A stretch of 64,000 bases of DNA from Ilex aquifolium (GCA_951799425.1 OX637393.1:2920501-2984500); one strand, 5' to 3'; shown: positions 20,301 through 34,277, numbered from the stretch's first letter. Translations and numbers: made by a program. Notes: generated by a model not told the origin, from the sequence alone.

Positions 20301-23300
20301 AGGGTCTATTACAACGGATTCCTGAAGTTGCATATGAAGATGATGTGAAAGAAATTCCTTCTTCCCCTGATGTCAGTAACTACTTGATCACTGAGGTAAG
20401 TGAAAACAAGCTATTATGTTTCTTCCGTCAGTCATGCAGTTGCAGTGGATTTTTTTTGTCATGGTTCCAAATCTGATATGGTTATTGTGTCCATGACTGT
20501 GTAGTTAGTTTAGAGTGTCTGTGTTTGGTCGGACATTCACTTAAAAAATTCTTGTGAATTGATATAATTGGTGTGATGCTCAGGATGATGCTTCCTCATT
20601 GTATGGAAACAAAGATCCACTTGGTTTTGATGGGATGGCAGATGCTGAGGTGGAAAGGAGATTGAAGGTAACATACATTGTGAATCTGTGATGATGAGGC
20701 TCTTATACTCTTATTTGATGTCTAAATTCGAGGATCAATATGCAATCTAATTAAACTAGGTGAATGTTCACTTTTTACTTCTAGTGCTTATGGGAGTCTT
20801 TGATGTTTGAATGCATTGAATTATACAAATATTTATGTTACACCCTCTCTAATTTTAGAGCAAATAGTGGTTTAACATGGTATCAGAGCAGGATATTTTG
20901 CGTTCGAATCTCGCTGCCGCACTGACAGTTGTAAACTTCAATTTGTTTGACCCAAAACCTTGTCCGCATGTGAGTGGGTGTGTTCTGTGTTTAAGTATGT
21001 AAATATTTGTTGTACTATCTCTAATAGCTTAAACTTTAGAACAGATGGTAGTTTAATAGAATGTTGAACTGCTTGTGATTAAATATTTCGTTGGTCCTCT
21101 TAATTAATTGGAAAAATTCTGAAACTTATGTGTATGAAAGGTGATTGTAGTTTCACTTTATCAACGTGATTATTCAGGATGCATTTTCCGCTTCCTCAGC
21201 AGTCCCTTTGCCAATCACTAATTTAGATCCAAGGGTTGTTCCTCCTCTACAGTACACAGTAGCATCTTCGTCTATTTCAATTCCACCGGCAGCATTACAA
21301 GGGCCAGTTATGCCTTTTTCCAGTAAGCAGTTACCACAGGTGTCCCCATTAATCAAATCAATGACTCAAATCGTCCCTCTAGAAACTACCTTGCAAAGTT
21401 CTCCTGCTAGAGAAGAAGGTGAAGTACCTGAATCTGAATTGGATCCTGACACGAGGAGGAGGCTTCTCATTTTACAACATGGTCAAGATACAAGAGATCC
21501 TGCCTTGAGTGAACCTCAGTTTTCTGTACAACCTCCAATACCAATACCAATTTCTGTTCCACGGGTTCAGCCGCGTGGAAGTTGGTTTCCGGTGGAGGAA
21601 GAGATGAGCCCAAGACAGCTGAACCGAGTGGTACCACCCAAAGAATTTCCTCTAAACTCAGAGGCAATGCATATTGAGAAACACCGACCTCAACATCCCC
21701 ATTTCCTCCATAAAGGGGAGAATTCTATCTCATCCGATAGAGTTCTCGTTGAAAGTCAACGGCTGCCAAAGGAGGTAATGATATTTGTGTTGACCTGATC
21801 TATTTGAGTGTTTATGCTGAAAGGTGAAAGTGGAACTGTGGTCGATGAAATGTATTGATCTTGCTGGATTGTACTTGCAGGCTCTTCAAAGAGATGATCG
21901 GTTGAGGTCAAACCATTCATTGCCTAGTTATAATTCTTTTTCTGGTAAGATATGAACTGTGTATACTTGCCTAGTGAATTTACTTAAAATTTAACATTCC
22001 ATGGGAAAGTTCAGAATAATTTGACATTATATGCAAATATATTTTTTTTTCAGAACGCCTGAAAAATTTTCAAGATGACATTGTAGGGAGTAGAAACAGC
22101 CATTTGTGGCTTTGCTTCCTTTTTACACTTGCACACTGGGTGGTGGTTGGGTTGTTATATTTCTCTCTCTTCCTATATAGTATATATATATATCAAAAAA
22201 AAAAAATAAAAAAAAAAAAATATATATATATATATATATATCATTACTGGAGAGCAGTTTTTGTGCCAGAATCAACCAGTTCTCATGTGATTGTCCTTGG
22301 TTGTTGAAAGTTTTTTTTTTCCTCTTAGAATAATGGAAACAAACATTACAAGGATGATATTTGAGTTTTCTTTGCATGAGCTGATTTTCTTTCTGTCTGT
22401 TTGCTGTAAGTTACAACGTTTTTAATTCTAGACTAAACGTGACTGGTGGTCTCCAGAACCGTTGTTTATGTGTTGTAAGTTGGAGCTTTTCTTTGCTACT
22501 ATGCACATTTATATTCATGCATATGCTTTGTGTCCATGTGGATCTCAGTGGGAATAACTTTTTGTTTTTTGTGAATTATCAATTGTTGGGTTGTGTTTCA
22601 TTGATGTGAGTGTCAGCATACATTATAAGCATGGAAGCTGGATGCGGAAAACATGTAAACTTTTACAATGAACAAATTCAAGTATTGATATGGCTTTTTG
22701 GAATATTATTATCATAAGGTTATGATAAACATCATGATAGTCGCTTATTTAACATAGTAATGTGTATTAGCCTACTATATGAAAACTTTTATGAGTTTGT
22801 AAGACTTGACCAAAAAAATATAGAAAATATTGAGAGGAAGAATCTTCTCCCTTTCTTAGGCTGGGGGAATTGGCTTTACTGATATGATTTAGGATTGGAC
22901 TCTAAGAAGGAATTATTGAATTGTAATGATGAACTTACTAAAAATTAATAGTAATAAATGATTGTAACGATGAAAACCAAGACCAAATCTACATAATCTA
23001 TACTTGTATCATAAGCAAGGGTACCTTTTGGTCGCTGGCTCGGCATCTTAATTGTTTTTAAAACATCTCTCAACATCCATATAATCAATTGAATGGTTTT
23101 TTGGGTAAATTATAATAATTCAAATGGTTGTAACAATCCTTTAACATATTTGGAATCTTCCCGATCAATTTACCATTTTCATTTTTTATCATCTCTCTCT
23201 CTCTCCCATTATGCATCATGCTTGCACCACTTTCTAGTGTTAGGAAATCTTAACAATGTCTGCCTATATTATTTCCCCCCTTACAGGATTAAGGCCCTTT

Positions 23301-26300
23301 TTGAATTCAAATCTGAAACCTTATTCTTTCTTTACATACTGGATGGTGCTGCAATACTCTTTTTGGTTACATGTGTCTTGCTTAAATTATTATATTATGA
23401 TTTGCACAGTCCTGGTCTAGATTCCTGGTTTATCTGTTAATTGGAGAATGTCGTATGCCCATAGTTGTCAATATATGATAAAGGTCTCATTGCTCCTCTG
23501 TAGTAAATAAGGGAAGAAACCATCATGTGGAGTGATGGGAAGAATTGAGTCTTTGGCGGCCTAGCAGCTCGAAACAGGCAGTGGAACCAGCATCAGATTT
23601 GTAATATAGGCTCGCTGAATTGGTTACATGCCTGTAGCTATTGTTGAAAGATAAGGAGACATTGGTGCCTATTTTGGTTTTGTCTTAGCCGATGCTCTTG
23701 CAATAACATTTTTGTGGTGCTTCTTTGACAGGAAAAATATTTACTGTGATGCATAATTTTTTTTTGTTGGGGAGTGGGGGGGAGTTAGGTAGATTAAAGG
23801 GTAACAAACTTCTGACTTGTGGAAGCAATTGAAGAACTTTATGGTATGGTCCATTCATCTGCATTTAAACCATAAAGAGCAAATCGCTACATTAAGTAAG
23901 AAACAAGCCATTTCATTGACAAAGATTACAACCATGCTCAAAATCTGATCTAACTAGGTTTGAAAGTAAGAAGGGGCCATTGGTTAAGTTGTAAAACTTC
24001 GATTCAACAACCATGAGATTATGGGTTTGAATCTAAGCGCAAGCATTTTTGCAAATAATGCTAAAAGGTTGAGTCTGTATCCAGTCCACTATGCCAAGCA
24101 TCCCCAGTTAATGAGGGCTAAAGTTGGTAAGTACCTAGAGTTAATGGTAGCCATTGATCAATTTAGTGTGGCCATACATGAGGAAACAAGACAATTATTC
24201 TAGTTGAAATGTTGGATTATTTCTTCCATGCGAACTGTCACAAGATAGGGTACTTATGTCCACGGTTCCGATACGACTCGGTTGAGTCGTATCCATCTTG
24301 GCCATGCTCGATCCGATATCGATACACGATAAGTAAATATCATGAGTCACCCATGACTCGGCAGTGAATCGGTTACGACTAGGTATTATCGTCTCGACTC
24401 GGACTCATATGGTTCGAATCGGACGAGTTACATCGGACTCAGACCGATACTAGTAGAATGTTCAACAAAATCTCTAAAATCAAATTGGCAAAGGAAAAAA
24501 AAAAAATGGAGAAAAAGATTTGAGGCCCAAATGGACATTTTTCAAACCCTAAGTCGAAAAAAATCAGAAGCAAATTGAAAGAATTGCAAGGCCTTCCTGT
24601 TAAAATTGAAGACACGGAAAGACCCCTCTTTCTTCTTCTTTTTCTTCTTCTTCTTCTTCTTCACAATGGCAGCAAAGAAGCATGCACATGCAACAATTCT
24701 GACTCGCATGGTTGGACCCTCTGTCGGTCTCGTGATCAAAACTCTCTCTTGATCAGTTGATCTATATGTCTCTTGATCAGTCGATCTATCTATCTCTCGA
24801 TCAGTCAATCTCTCTCTCTCTTCGTCTGAAATAAGTCCTTCCTTTCCCTAGTCAATCGACTGTAACTCAAATAATTTAAGTCGGAGTCAGTTAGACACTT
24901 AAACTTGGACCATTGCCTTTTATTATTATATTTTTTATCTTTTCTGTGCCTTTTAATTTAGATTTTAAGTCACAGTTTTTTTTATTTATTATTATATTTT
25001 AAATCACATTGTTTTTTATTTCTTATTATATTTTTCGCAATGGTTTTTTTTTCAATTTAAATTTTTTGCAATTAAATCTTATTTCTCGGTATAATTTATT
25101 TTTAATGTATTAAATAATACATTTTCGGGATTAATGCTTGAATTATAATGTTTACAATTTTTTTGTAATTTTTTTCAAAATTTTTTGGCATCTCTATCTA
25201 ACGTTTTGCGTGTAACGGCCGATATCGTGCTCCAATGTCGCAACCGATGTGTCTGAGTACTCTCCAAGTTGGTGATGGATATTACAACTGTAAACCATGC
25301 CTATGTCTGACTCGAAGTAATGAAAAGGCTTGATAAAGTTGACTATTCAATTCAAGCTGGTTGGAATGCCCATAGCTTATTTTGTCCTATAGCCAAAAGA
25401 GAAAGTTGGCTTTGTTGAGTGCCAAACCAGAATTTGATGCGGTACTTATACCTAATTGTGCCTAAAATAGATAATTGGTTTTAACTAACATGCTTATTTC
25501 ACGGATTGAGAATGTTAAGTTGGATTTGTGGTAAAACTACAATGGATAAAAGTAGGAACGAATATATGCATGAATAAGTGGACGTGGTACATATAGACAC
25601 TAAATTAAGGCAGAATCTACTTAGGTGGTTTGGATATATCCATAGGCGGCCTACTACGGCACCGGTGAGAATGAGTAATTAGAGAGTTGTTGACGGTAAG
25701 TGTAGGGGTAGAAGAAGATCAAAATTAACTCTACATGAAAAAGTAAAGAAAGATATGATAGCTTATGTTTTAACAGAAAACATGACCTTAATAGATCACA
25801 ATGGTGAAACAAGAACCTATAGCCGACCCCAAAAATGTTGGGACAAGACTTTGTTGAGGTTGAGTTGAGAGTTTGGTTCATGGATATGTTTCTTAAATAT
25901 ATAACCCGGTTTTGAAATCTATCAATTTCAGTTCATAGAAGATCATAATATTTTTTGTGTTTTCTCAAAGGGTGAGTTGAATTTAGTAGTTTCTGGTTTG
26001 CATGAGCTTAAATGTAGTGAATCTATACAGTATCCTGTTCCACCAACAACAATACCTGTGTGTTGGTATACATGAGTGCCTTGAACAAAATTCTGCCGAG
26101 TTGACATTTCAAGTTTAATTTAAAACCCTTCTTTTATTTTCTGATAGTGTCACTATTTTTCTTTAATACTCTTAAATTATAAATATTTTTGTATGAAGTC
26201 TGAAAGTGACATGATATTAATATCATGTGCTTATTAAGCTCGTGGGATATAGAGCATGAGTGTTAGAGCAGCCTCAATACCAAGATGAGTTGTTCACGCA

Positions 26301-29300
26301 TTTGTGTTGTCATCTATTAAATTTGCAATTTTTTCTTCCTACTCTATACGTGGACACAGATAGCAATGTCCACCGCGTAATTTGGGTGAAATAAAATGAG
26401 TTATGTTAGAGTTCATAATTGAAGACCTGGAGCATTAATGATTATCTAAATGCACTAAAATCCCCAAGTTCTACTTTCTGTGATTTTGTTATAATGGAAT
26501 TAGTGGAATTTGTTATAATTGGAATTAGTTGTGGATAAATATGGATCTGGTGTATTTTGTATAAGTTCAACTATTAATCTGCTGTGTCCTTTTTTTTTTC
26601 AAGTCATTTTTCGTATCCTATTGGATTTTGGTCCCCGGGGGCAGAAAAAGTTAAAGAATATTTGGGTTGCTGGAATTTTATAGCAGTGATTTTGATATAC
26701 AGTATGGGCTTATCAGATTTGTAAGATGGAGGTTCTTTGTTAATCGTGATCAAGGCTAAAATGCATGTTTTGTCTTCAAGTCTGATTTGTAAGATGTTTT
26801 CTGTCATGTTGTTATAGTTTTGATTCTTGCACCCACATCAGTGCAACGGAGTTTGCATTTCAACCTATCATTGATGATAATGAAATTGTTTCTTTGCTGA
26901 TGCTACACCACATGGGCTCTGTATTGTTCCTAGGTATCTTCAGTTTATACAGCTCAATTGCAAACTTTGATTGAGTGCTTATGTACTAGTACTATCTTCT
27001 TACACAGTTTGTGCTTATCAGAATTTAATACATGACCTTAAGAAGACGGACAAAAAAAAAAGACAAATGTTTTTGAATGGTGGTTTAGAGTTTGAAGAGC
27101 AGAATAATATCAAGAACAAGAACTGTTGTGTGTGTGTTCAGCTAAGAATTCCTCATTTCTAAATAAATAAGCACAGATAATTTCATACATAACCTGGATT
27201 TTATTTGATTCTTGACTTTCCATGTTGATATGTGTGTCTTTTTCTGCTTACGGAAATGTTTTTCAACATTTTGAACCTCTTTTGGTGGTGGCCCTTGTCT
27301 TGCTTGAAATGTTGAGCTTTGTCTTGGTTATTTTGTTTGATGCCATTAAATTTATGAGATGTGTGTTACTTAATTGACCTATCAGAAAAATAAAAATGTA
27401 TTTATACTATTTTATGTTTTGAAGGTGAGGAGATTCCCTTGGGTCGATCAAATAGGGAACTTGACATTGAACTTGGACGAGTTGATCCATATGCTGACAC
27501 AACTGCTGGAGCATTGCAGGATATTGCATTTAAATGTGGAGCCAAGGTACTTATAATAGTAATAAACTCTCATATATTCTGGTAAAATAAGATGTTTTAT
27601 AACAACCGAAGGTAAACGCAAGCAGTTTTTAATTTCAATGTTTAATTGGATTTAAATACTTGTAGGTGGAGTTCAGGCCAGGTTTGGTGTCAAGCATGGA
27701 TTTGCAGTTCTCTATGGAGGTGGTTGAAACTCTTCTCTCACATACTAGTTATTTTTGCTGTAGTTTCAGTAACGGGAACTTGTACTAGTGAAGTTGAATA
27801 AGGATTAATAACTGATCTGCACCTGATTCACAAATTTTTCCCTCTCACTCACTCTTTCTCTTACTCACAAACACACATAATTAGTCCATGTACCATGTGC
27901 TTTTGTTAAGTTATATTCATGATAGTCTGTCCACTGAATTGCTTTACACGTCTGAGGAGGTCATGCTATCTATGTCCTTCACAGGTCTTGTTTGCGGGAG
28001 AGAAAATTGGTGAAGGAATTGGTCGGACAAGGAGGGAAGCCCAGCATCAGGCTGCCGAGGGATCACTCATGAATTTGGCTGGTGAGATATTCCATTGTCA
28101 TCTTCACTGATAATTGTTAATGCATTCTTTTGTGTCAATATTTACATTCAGTGGTTTGCAGAAATTTTGTTTTTGTTTGTCATTCATTTTGGCTGCAGCT
28201 TATTTCTTAGGAAAGTGCCTTGTAATGTAAGTTCTTCTTGGTGACACATCTTGGATGGGAAATTTTGTGTATCCTAACATAATAAAAGTACAAAACTTTG
28301 AGGTAGTTCCTTGAATAATTAGAAATGTGTGCCTGCTGATTTATGTTCTATTCAGTATTTTTATTATTTTAAATATTTGATATAGCAATACCACCTGTCC
28401 CTTTTGGACGCCATGGAATAGTTTGCTACAATGGCTTTGTCTAGTTGACATTTAAAGTTTAATTTATTTGGAGGATACTTAGCTCGTCTGAAACATGGAT
28501 TTGGATATTTAGAGCAGTCAGAGAATAGCTAAGGTTTTACTAGCAGGAAAAAGAGAAGAGAATGGAAAGATTTGATTCTTTCTTTTGATATGCATACATT
28601 TAGGTGTCCCCTGCAAACACAGTTATGAAATGAGTACACTTTTTTTGTGAAAAAATTGGTTCTCGGACAGAGCACTTGTGTAGATACTCCTTTATTTGCA
28701 TATTTTACCGTAAAAGGGCTTTTAACATGAAATTGTTGACCTACAGTGTGTTTATGCCTTACTCAGTGGATGCATATGCCTATAGCTGATTTGTTCTCCA
28801 CATAGAAAGGCTGCCTTTCTCATTAACCAGAAAACTTGTGTTTCAGTGAGCTTACTTAAGAAACCGTAAGAGATCAACCAACTATGTCTGAGACTTTAAG
28901 TCTAGTCTCCTAGACCTATGAAACATGAAACTAGAATCACCAGAAAATCAGAGATACAGAGCGAACATAATATGAATTGAAATCTTGTTGGAGTGGCAGC
29001 AATATCTATTGACTACTTTAATTTTGCAAAATCCTCGAAAGCTTCTCGTCCGTATGGATCAAAGAACCACAAAGATTGAAGTGTATAAAGTACAGGCTCC
29101 TTGGCATATTATGTCATGAAGATATTGTGTTATCTCTTGGCATCACCCTCTGCATCCAGAGATCGCAAGAAGTGGAAGTTGGATGAAGGAAGAGAATAAA
29201 AGATGCTCTACGATACACGAATAGAGCACTAAATTTGCACATTTTTGTGAACTTCTAATTCTCATGCTCAGTTATTCAACTATTTTCTAAGCCTCACCAA

Positions 29301-31143
29301 AACATATTTGGCTTTGGTTTAGGCAATATGCTTTAAAGATGCACATTTACTTGGGTAGTATTTTTGAAGTTTTCAACTTAGAAAGTAGCCTATCGGTATT
29401 AGATATTATATTGAGATAATTTTCTCTATATGAAATTTTCTGCTTTGCATGCTTTCTGGTTGATTCTAACTGTCACGGTCTGTGATTTTTTGCAGATAAA
29501 TATCTTTCACGTCTTAAGCCTGATTCCAGCTCTCTGCATGGGGAAGGAAGTAGGTTTGCTAACGACAACAGTTTTATGAGTGATGTGAATTCTTTTGGGT
29601 ATCAGTCATTGCCCAAGGAGGACTCTGTTTCATTTTCAGCTCCATCAGAGCCACCTAGGGTTCTGGACCCAAGGCTAGAGGCCTCCAAGAAATCAATGGG
29701 TTCAGTCTCTGCACTTAAAGAATTGGTAAGATCTCAGTAACTTAAAAGAGTGCTGTTTTTAATGTTTATACTTTCTATGGTTGTAATAGAGAGGTGTCTG
29801 ATCGCGGATTTACTTTTCTTTGTAGTGCATGGTTGAGGGCCTTGCTGTTACTTTTCAAACTCAGCCTCAGCTTTTAGTTAATCCAGGCCAGAAAAACGAA
29901 GTATACGCACAGGTTAGACATTTACAAGTATCTTTGCTTTAATTTTGGTAATCAAGTCTGGCAATACTTGCTTCGTTAGTAGTAGTATGTAGTTGGAACT
30001 TTCAAGTTCAGAGCAAAAGCTAATACTTATTGCACTCCCTCCCTCATTTTTTTATTTTGTTACTGACATTAATTTAGTTATTGAAGAGCTTAAAATTTTC
30101 TTCTATTGCTATGAAATGGGCTTGGACTTAATCTTTTGATGGAATAAATTGTTTCCCTGAATATTATACTGTATATTGGGTTTGGTTGTGGCCATTCTAG
30201 ATAATGTGACTTGCACAATTCTCTGTTTTTCAAATCTTTTGGGCTCTTGATTTCGAGGAACAGTTACCCTGAACTACTTGAATCTCTACCTGGTGGGGAC
30301 TTTTAAGGAGACCATCTTTGTGTGGTGGTACCTGTAGTATCTATGTATTGACATAAGAACCTGTTTTTGCATCATGTTTTAGGTTGAAATAGATGGACAG
30401 GTGTTGGGTAAGGGAATCGGATTAACATGGGATGAGGCTAAGATGCAGGTATTATGTTTTCTTTTTGTATTTTTCTTCTCCTCTCTCTTTCCCCCCTTTA
30501 CGGCACTTCTATGTCTTCTTCTTAGTTTAGCTCTAAGCAACTTGTTATTCTGCAAATACTTGTGTTTCTGAACCTGCGATTCATTTTCTTAGGCTGCTGA
30601 AAAGGCTCTTGGAAGTTTGAAATCCATGCTTGGTCAGTTTTCTCATAAGCGTCAAGGTTCTCCAAGGTGAGTGATTTCTTCTGCTGCTGGTATTTGCTAC
30701 TGAATTCTACCGGTTTGCACATTTCAATTCAAGACGCTTTAAGAAAAGGATTCGAGGCCGGAGTCCACCAAAAATGATTTTGTGCTTGGGTGGTTACTGG
30801 ATTGCAGCATTTCTCGTGGCTGTTCATGTTAAACAGGATAGGATTTTGATGACACTTGTTATTGGTCAATTTGTCATGTGTGGGTCTGCAATTTTTTTCT
30901 CCAAAATACATGTGTTCACCTACCCAACTCCTCTATGCTAATCCAGATTTCCTATCTCCAAAATACCTCCCCCCACAGGGAGGGGGAGGAAATATTGTTT
31001 GTCATTTAGGATTAATTTCTGTCATGTGGATTAGGCAATTGCAGGGGATGTCAAGTAAACGACTGAAGCCAGAGTTTCCCCGAGTTCTGCAGCGAATGCC
31101 ATCTTCTGCAAGATATCCAAGAAATGCTTCCCCGGTGCCCTGA
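17339..31143 (+). CDS. CPL1: RNA polymerase II CTD phosphatase-like 1 (FCP1-type phosphatase with two dsRNA-binding domains)
   Basis: Exons: 17339-17599, 18721-19197, 19463-19673, 19783-19940, 20055-20125, 20290-20395, 20584-20667, 21178-21774, 21881-21944, 27425-27546, 27666-27719, 27985-28081, 29496-29725, 29826-29912, 30383-30448, 30593-30666, 31035-31143. All introns are GT-AG and the phases join cleanly to 955 aa, close to the Arabidopsis protein. The catalytic DLDET lies at residues 142-146 and the second acidic motif IDDR at 339-342. A proline-rich linker fills exon 8. Two dsRNA-binding domains lie at about 690-768 and 845-925. The family removes phosphate from the polymerase II CTD in the nucleus, regulates stress-gene transcription and assists miRNA processing by dephosphorylating HYL1. 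Intron 9 is 5.5 kb and full of repeats. Exon borders are read from splice signals and frame, without transcript data. Confidence 0.93.
20836..21058 (+). mobile_element. TRIM-like miniature LTR retroelement in CPL1 intron 7
   Basis: TGTTACACC...TTTAACA (20836-20877) is followed at once by TGGTATCAGAGCAGG (20878-20892), the initiator-tRNA-Met primer site used by copia and TRIM elements. A related terminal sequence (TGTTGTACT..CTCTAAT...AGTTTAATA) lies at about 21008-21058. It has no coding capacity. The two ends are diverged, so this is an old copy. Confidence 0.55.
22181..22242. repeat. TA / poly-A microsatellite
   Basis: Two TA runs separated by A-rich sequence. Likely polymorphic in length. 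Confidence 0.8.
23975..24200 (+). mobile_element. tRNA-derived SINE-like sequence
   Basis: TGGTTAAGTTG (23981-23991) fits the polymerase III A box at every fixed position. GGTTTGAATCT (24024-24034) resembles the B box with two changes, 43 bp further on. The spacing is right for a tRNA-related promoter, and no tRNA cloverleaf is evident. The 3' limit is uncertain. Confidence 0.4.
24250..25260. repeat. Unclassified dispersed repeat in CPL1 intron 9
   Basis: The left end is rich in GATACGACTCGG / ACTCGGTTGAGTCG phrases (24270-24450), and a related ACGGCCGATATCG phrase closes it near 25214-25226. The middle is a CTT/TTC tract and AT-rich DNA. The family was not identified. Confidence 0.35.
25300..25872 (+). 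pseudogene. 3' tail of a LINE (non-LTR retrotransposon)
   Basis: From 25621 the frame reads [17 protein letters not shown], a stop, then a basic segment and [11 protein letters not shown], ending at about 25870. This is the characteristic C-terminal tail of plant L1-type reverse-transcriptase ORFs. It closes with GCCGACCCCAAAAATGTTGGG and GTTGAGGTTGAG, as many plant LINEs do. It is 5'-truncated with at least one stop, so it is inactive. Confidence 0.7.
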
Positions 31144-34100
31144 AATTTGTACCATACAAATGCTTCCTCATTCGTATAGCACCACTTGGATTTTTACCAT
31201 ACCTGACTTGTAAGAGCAAGGGCTTTTGGAATCCAGGTTCTGCCCAGTGGTCATTCCCATCTTCAAGACTTCTAATCATAGTCCCAAGGGAAGTGTAACT
31301 TACTGGAACAGACTTACAACTAACCTAATCACAAATTTTTGGAAGCAACGGGAGGAGCTAGTTGTGGTTTTGAGGTGTACATTTTGTGGGATTTCCAAGG
31401 ACTGTTGGATCAGTTTTTCCCCTGAAAATGCAAAAGCCTTGCAAGGCACAAGAAGGAAAACCCATATGACCTGCAGCTTCTTTTACGTTGTTCATGCCAT
31501 CAAAGCCAAGATTTTTGGAGAGGCTGCATTTAATTAAGCGGGAATATATGGTCAAAGTGTTTGTGTAATTAAGCGGGAAGTAATGGGATGTGGTACTGAT
31601 GAGAGATAACATATGGCTTATCCAGGAGGATACGCTGACCATCGACCGTTCTACAGAGCTCCGTTGACTGGCTGCTTCCTGTTTTTCTCCCCTTCCATTT
31701 TCAGAGACTCCCAACTTGTAGGAAGAGGTACAATTAGTTAATTTTGTTTGAGCCTTTGTCGTTGTTGAACCTCCTGCGAAGTGGCAAGAATTATACTGAG
31801 CTTTGGAATACAGTTTCCCATTCAATATAATTTAAGAAGGGGTTTTGTCATGTTATCTTGATGTTTTTTGTGCATTGCTTGATATACTTTCACCATCTTA
31901 CTTGGGCACTGTAACCTATATCTGCCCCGCCTCGCCCCGGGAGTGCTGTTAGCTGCTGCTGGGCCATCATCATCATCATTTTTTTCTTTCAAGGGTATGA
32001 TAAAAGCATGGATTTAAAACCAGTTTTCTTGTGAAAATGGCTGTCATGATAGACAGAACATAGCAACTGCATGATAATGTGGGTGGAACTTCATGTTTTA
32101 GGTGAGAACTGCACCATTAATGTTAAATCCATCTTATGGGAGAAACAAATAATCATTCATATAGACCTAGGTAGAATTTTTAACGAATCTCGTAAATTAT
32201 CGTATTCATTGTTCTTAATTTTTTTGTTTGATTGTTTACCACATACCACACATAAACAACATTTTTGAATCATATCTTTGACTTATTCATCGTTACTCTT
32301 GGTATGATATCAAAAAGTTTCGGTACTGTAGGAAATTTCTATAGAACCCAAAATGTGGAAAGCTTTATTGTCCCATTCCTCTCATTGTTGGACCCGTTGA
32401 ACCAGTGTTGAATAAAAGGAATCCAATACTAAAGTAGATCTAGATTCATTAATTCCTAGCAGGGTTTTTTGTAATTTATGTTTTTCTGAGATAATCACTT
32501 GTGATTGATCTATCAAATAATATAGTTAGCAATTTGAATTTGAGCAAATGTTATTTGGATCTAATTTATTAATTTAATTTGTTGCTCTAATTCACTGTAG
32601 CCATTGAATTGATTGTGAGCCTTATCGAACATTAAAACTTGGTGTTCATCCAACGGTTACAATGAAAACACATCATTAAGTCAACGGATTAGGTTATATT
32701 TTTAGGTCTAAATAACATTACTTTTTAAATTTTATCCCTACATAATTGTTCCTTCCATTTCTATCACATTACTCATTTTTATCACAAGTTGAATAATTTA
32801 ATTTTTGATTAATTTGTAGTTCAATATAATTTTTAATTCAGGCATTGTTCATATACAATAATATACACATACTGATATTTTTTGAAAGTCTATTTTTTTT
32901 TTTAAATAATGGGTAAAAAGTAATTTCAAATCGTATAATTAAAAAAAGTGAAGGAAGAAAAATTATAATTTAATATAGTGAGATCGATTTTTTAAACGCT
33001 CAAATTTATGTTGCATTGTGCTTTTAAATTGGGGTTATGACTAGTGTATTTAATTTCAATTGGAATAGATTTAATATGAGTCAAACAAAGTTGTGATGCC
33101 AAAACTCCTTGAAGTTGTCTAAATTGGATCTTGTTGTCTCAACAATTCTATGCAAAAACCAATTTTTTTTAACCTTAAAACCAAGGCAATGACATACTAA
33201 CATAGGAATAGATGAGTTAACAATAGAGATTGTCCACTTCAACTTTCATAATCAAATAGTTTTTTAATGAAATAAATATTTTTGCAAGAGATCTAAGGAA
33301 TGATGATAAATACTTATTTGTTATTGCAAGTTCAAGTTTGATAATCAATTTCTGGAAAATGAGGATGTAGGCTTGACAATTTCAAATATGGCTCGAGAAT
33401 TCGATACAAAATTAACTGGATTAACTTTAATCATAATGAGTTCGAATGATAAACGGGTGAAATTGTCAAACCCATATAAATAAGTCGACACGAGAATTAC
33501 TTAACATTACACAAATATGACAACTCACTACTGTATGTGATTTAGATAAACTAAGCACGATGTGAATAAATTTTTGATAGTACACAACCTAACCATGACT
33601 ATTCCCAAATTGGGGACGTCAATAAATTTTCCGCTCTTCTTTTGTTTGTCCAACACTTATTATACTATAAGTAATGCATATAAGAGGATTCTGATACATC
33701 TAGAAAAAAAACGAAACTAAAACTAGGAATCTTTGACAAGTAGGATTGACTTCTTGACTTTATGAAAAAATGCACGAATTGGTAGCTCTCTTCTTTTTGG
33801 AAGTTGGGGGGAAATGAGAGATATTTTATTCCACCTAGGAAAATTATTGAATTCTTGCCTTTCAAAGAATTTCTATGATATATAAAATAATCATTTATAG
33901 GGTTTAATAATTCTAGAGTGGATTCGTCCTTTTAACTATCTGTATTTGGTCGTCCATTTTATTTAATAATAAAGATAATAATGAATAAAAAAAATAATGT
34001 GTATCTACGGTCAATCTACGATAGAAGAGAAGATTCTATCAGAACAATTATTATAATATGAATTATACGGCATAATGTATTACTAGTCACTGTCTATTAC

Positions 34101-34272
34101 TTGTTTTATAAGACCACATAGTCTATTGTATTGTTCAAATGGTAGTATTATTTATTTGTTTAAACTTATTTTATTGATCTAACTTTGTATGATTATTGAA
34201 TTATTAACATATCCCAACTAAGTCCATAAATTAAATTTAAATAACATTATTATTTTTAAAATATTAGACGTA
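31144..34272. other. CPL1 3' UTR and AT-rich intergenic DNA
   Basis: The 3' UTR probably occupies the first several hundred bases. The remainder is AT-rich with no credible gene on either strand. Confidence 0.55.
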
Positions 34273-34277
34273 AATCC

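Larger units (their letters stand above)
21945..27424 (+). other. 5.5-kb intron 9 of CPL1, repeat-filled
   Basis: Contains a TA/A-rich microsatellite (22181-22242), a SINE-like sequence (about 23975-24200), a repeat with multiple GATACGACTCGG-like phrases (about 24250-25260) and a LINE tail (about 25300-25872). No conserved CPL1 coding sequence is missing between exons 9 and 10. A possible extra exon starts after the TTTTTTCAG ending at 22053: GAACGCCTG... would keep the frame for about 14 codons. Confidence 0.6.

Noticed and set aside
23981-24034. Functional tRNA gene
   Set aside because: A- and B-box-like sequences are present, but no acceptor stem or cloverleaf can be drawn. SINE-like is the better reading.
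31226-31825. ORFs after the CPL1 stop on both strands
   Set aside because: No domain, located in the expected 3' UTR and overlapping each other.
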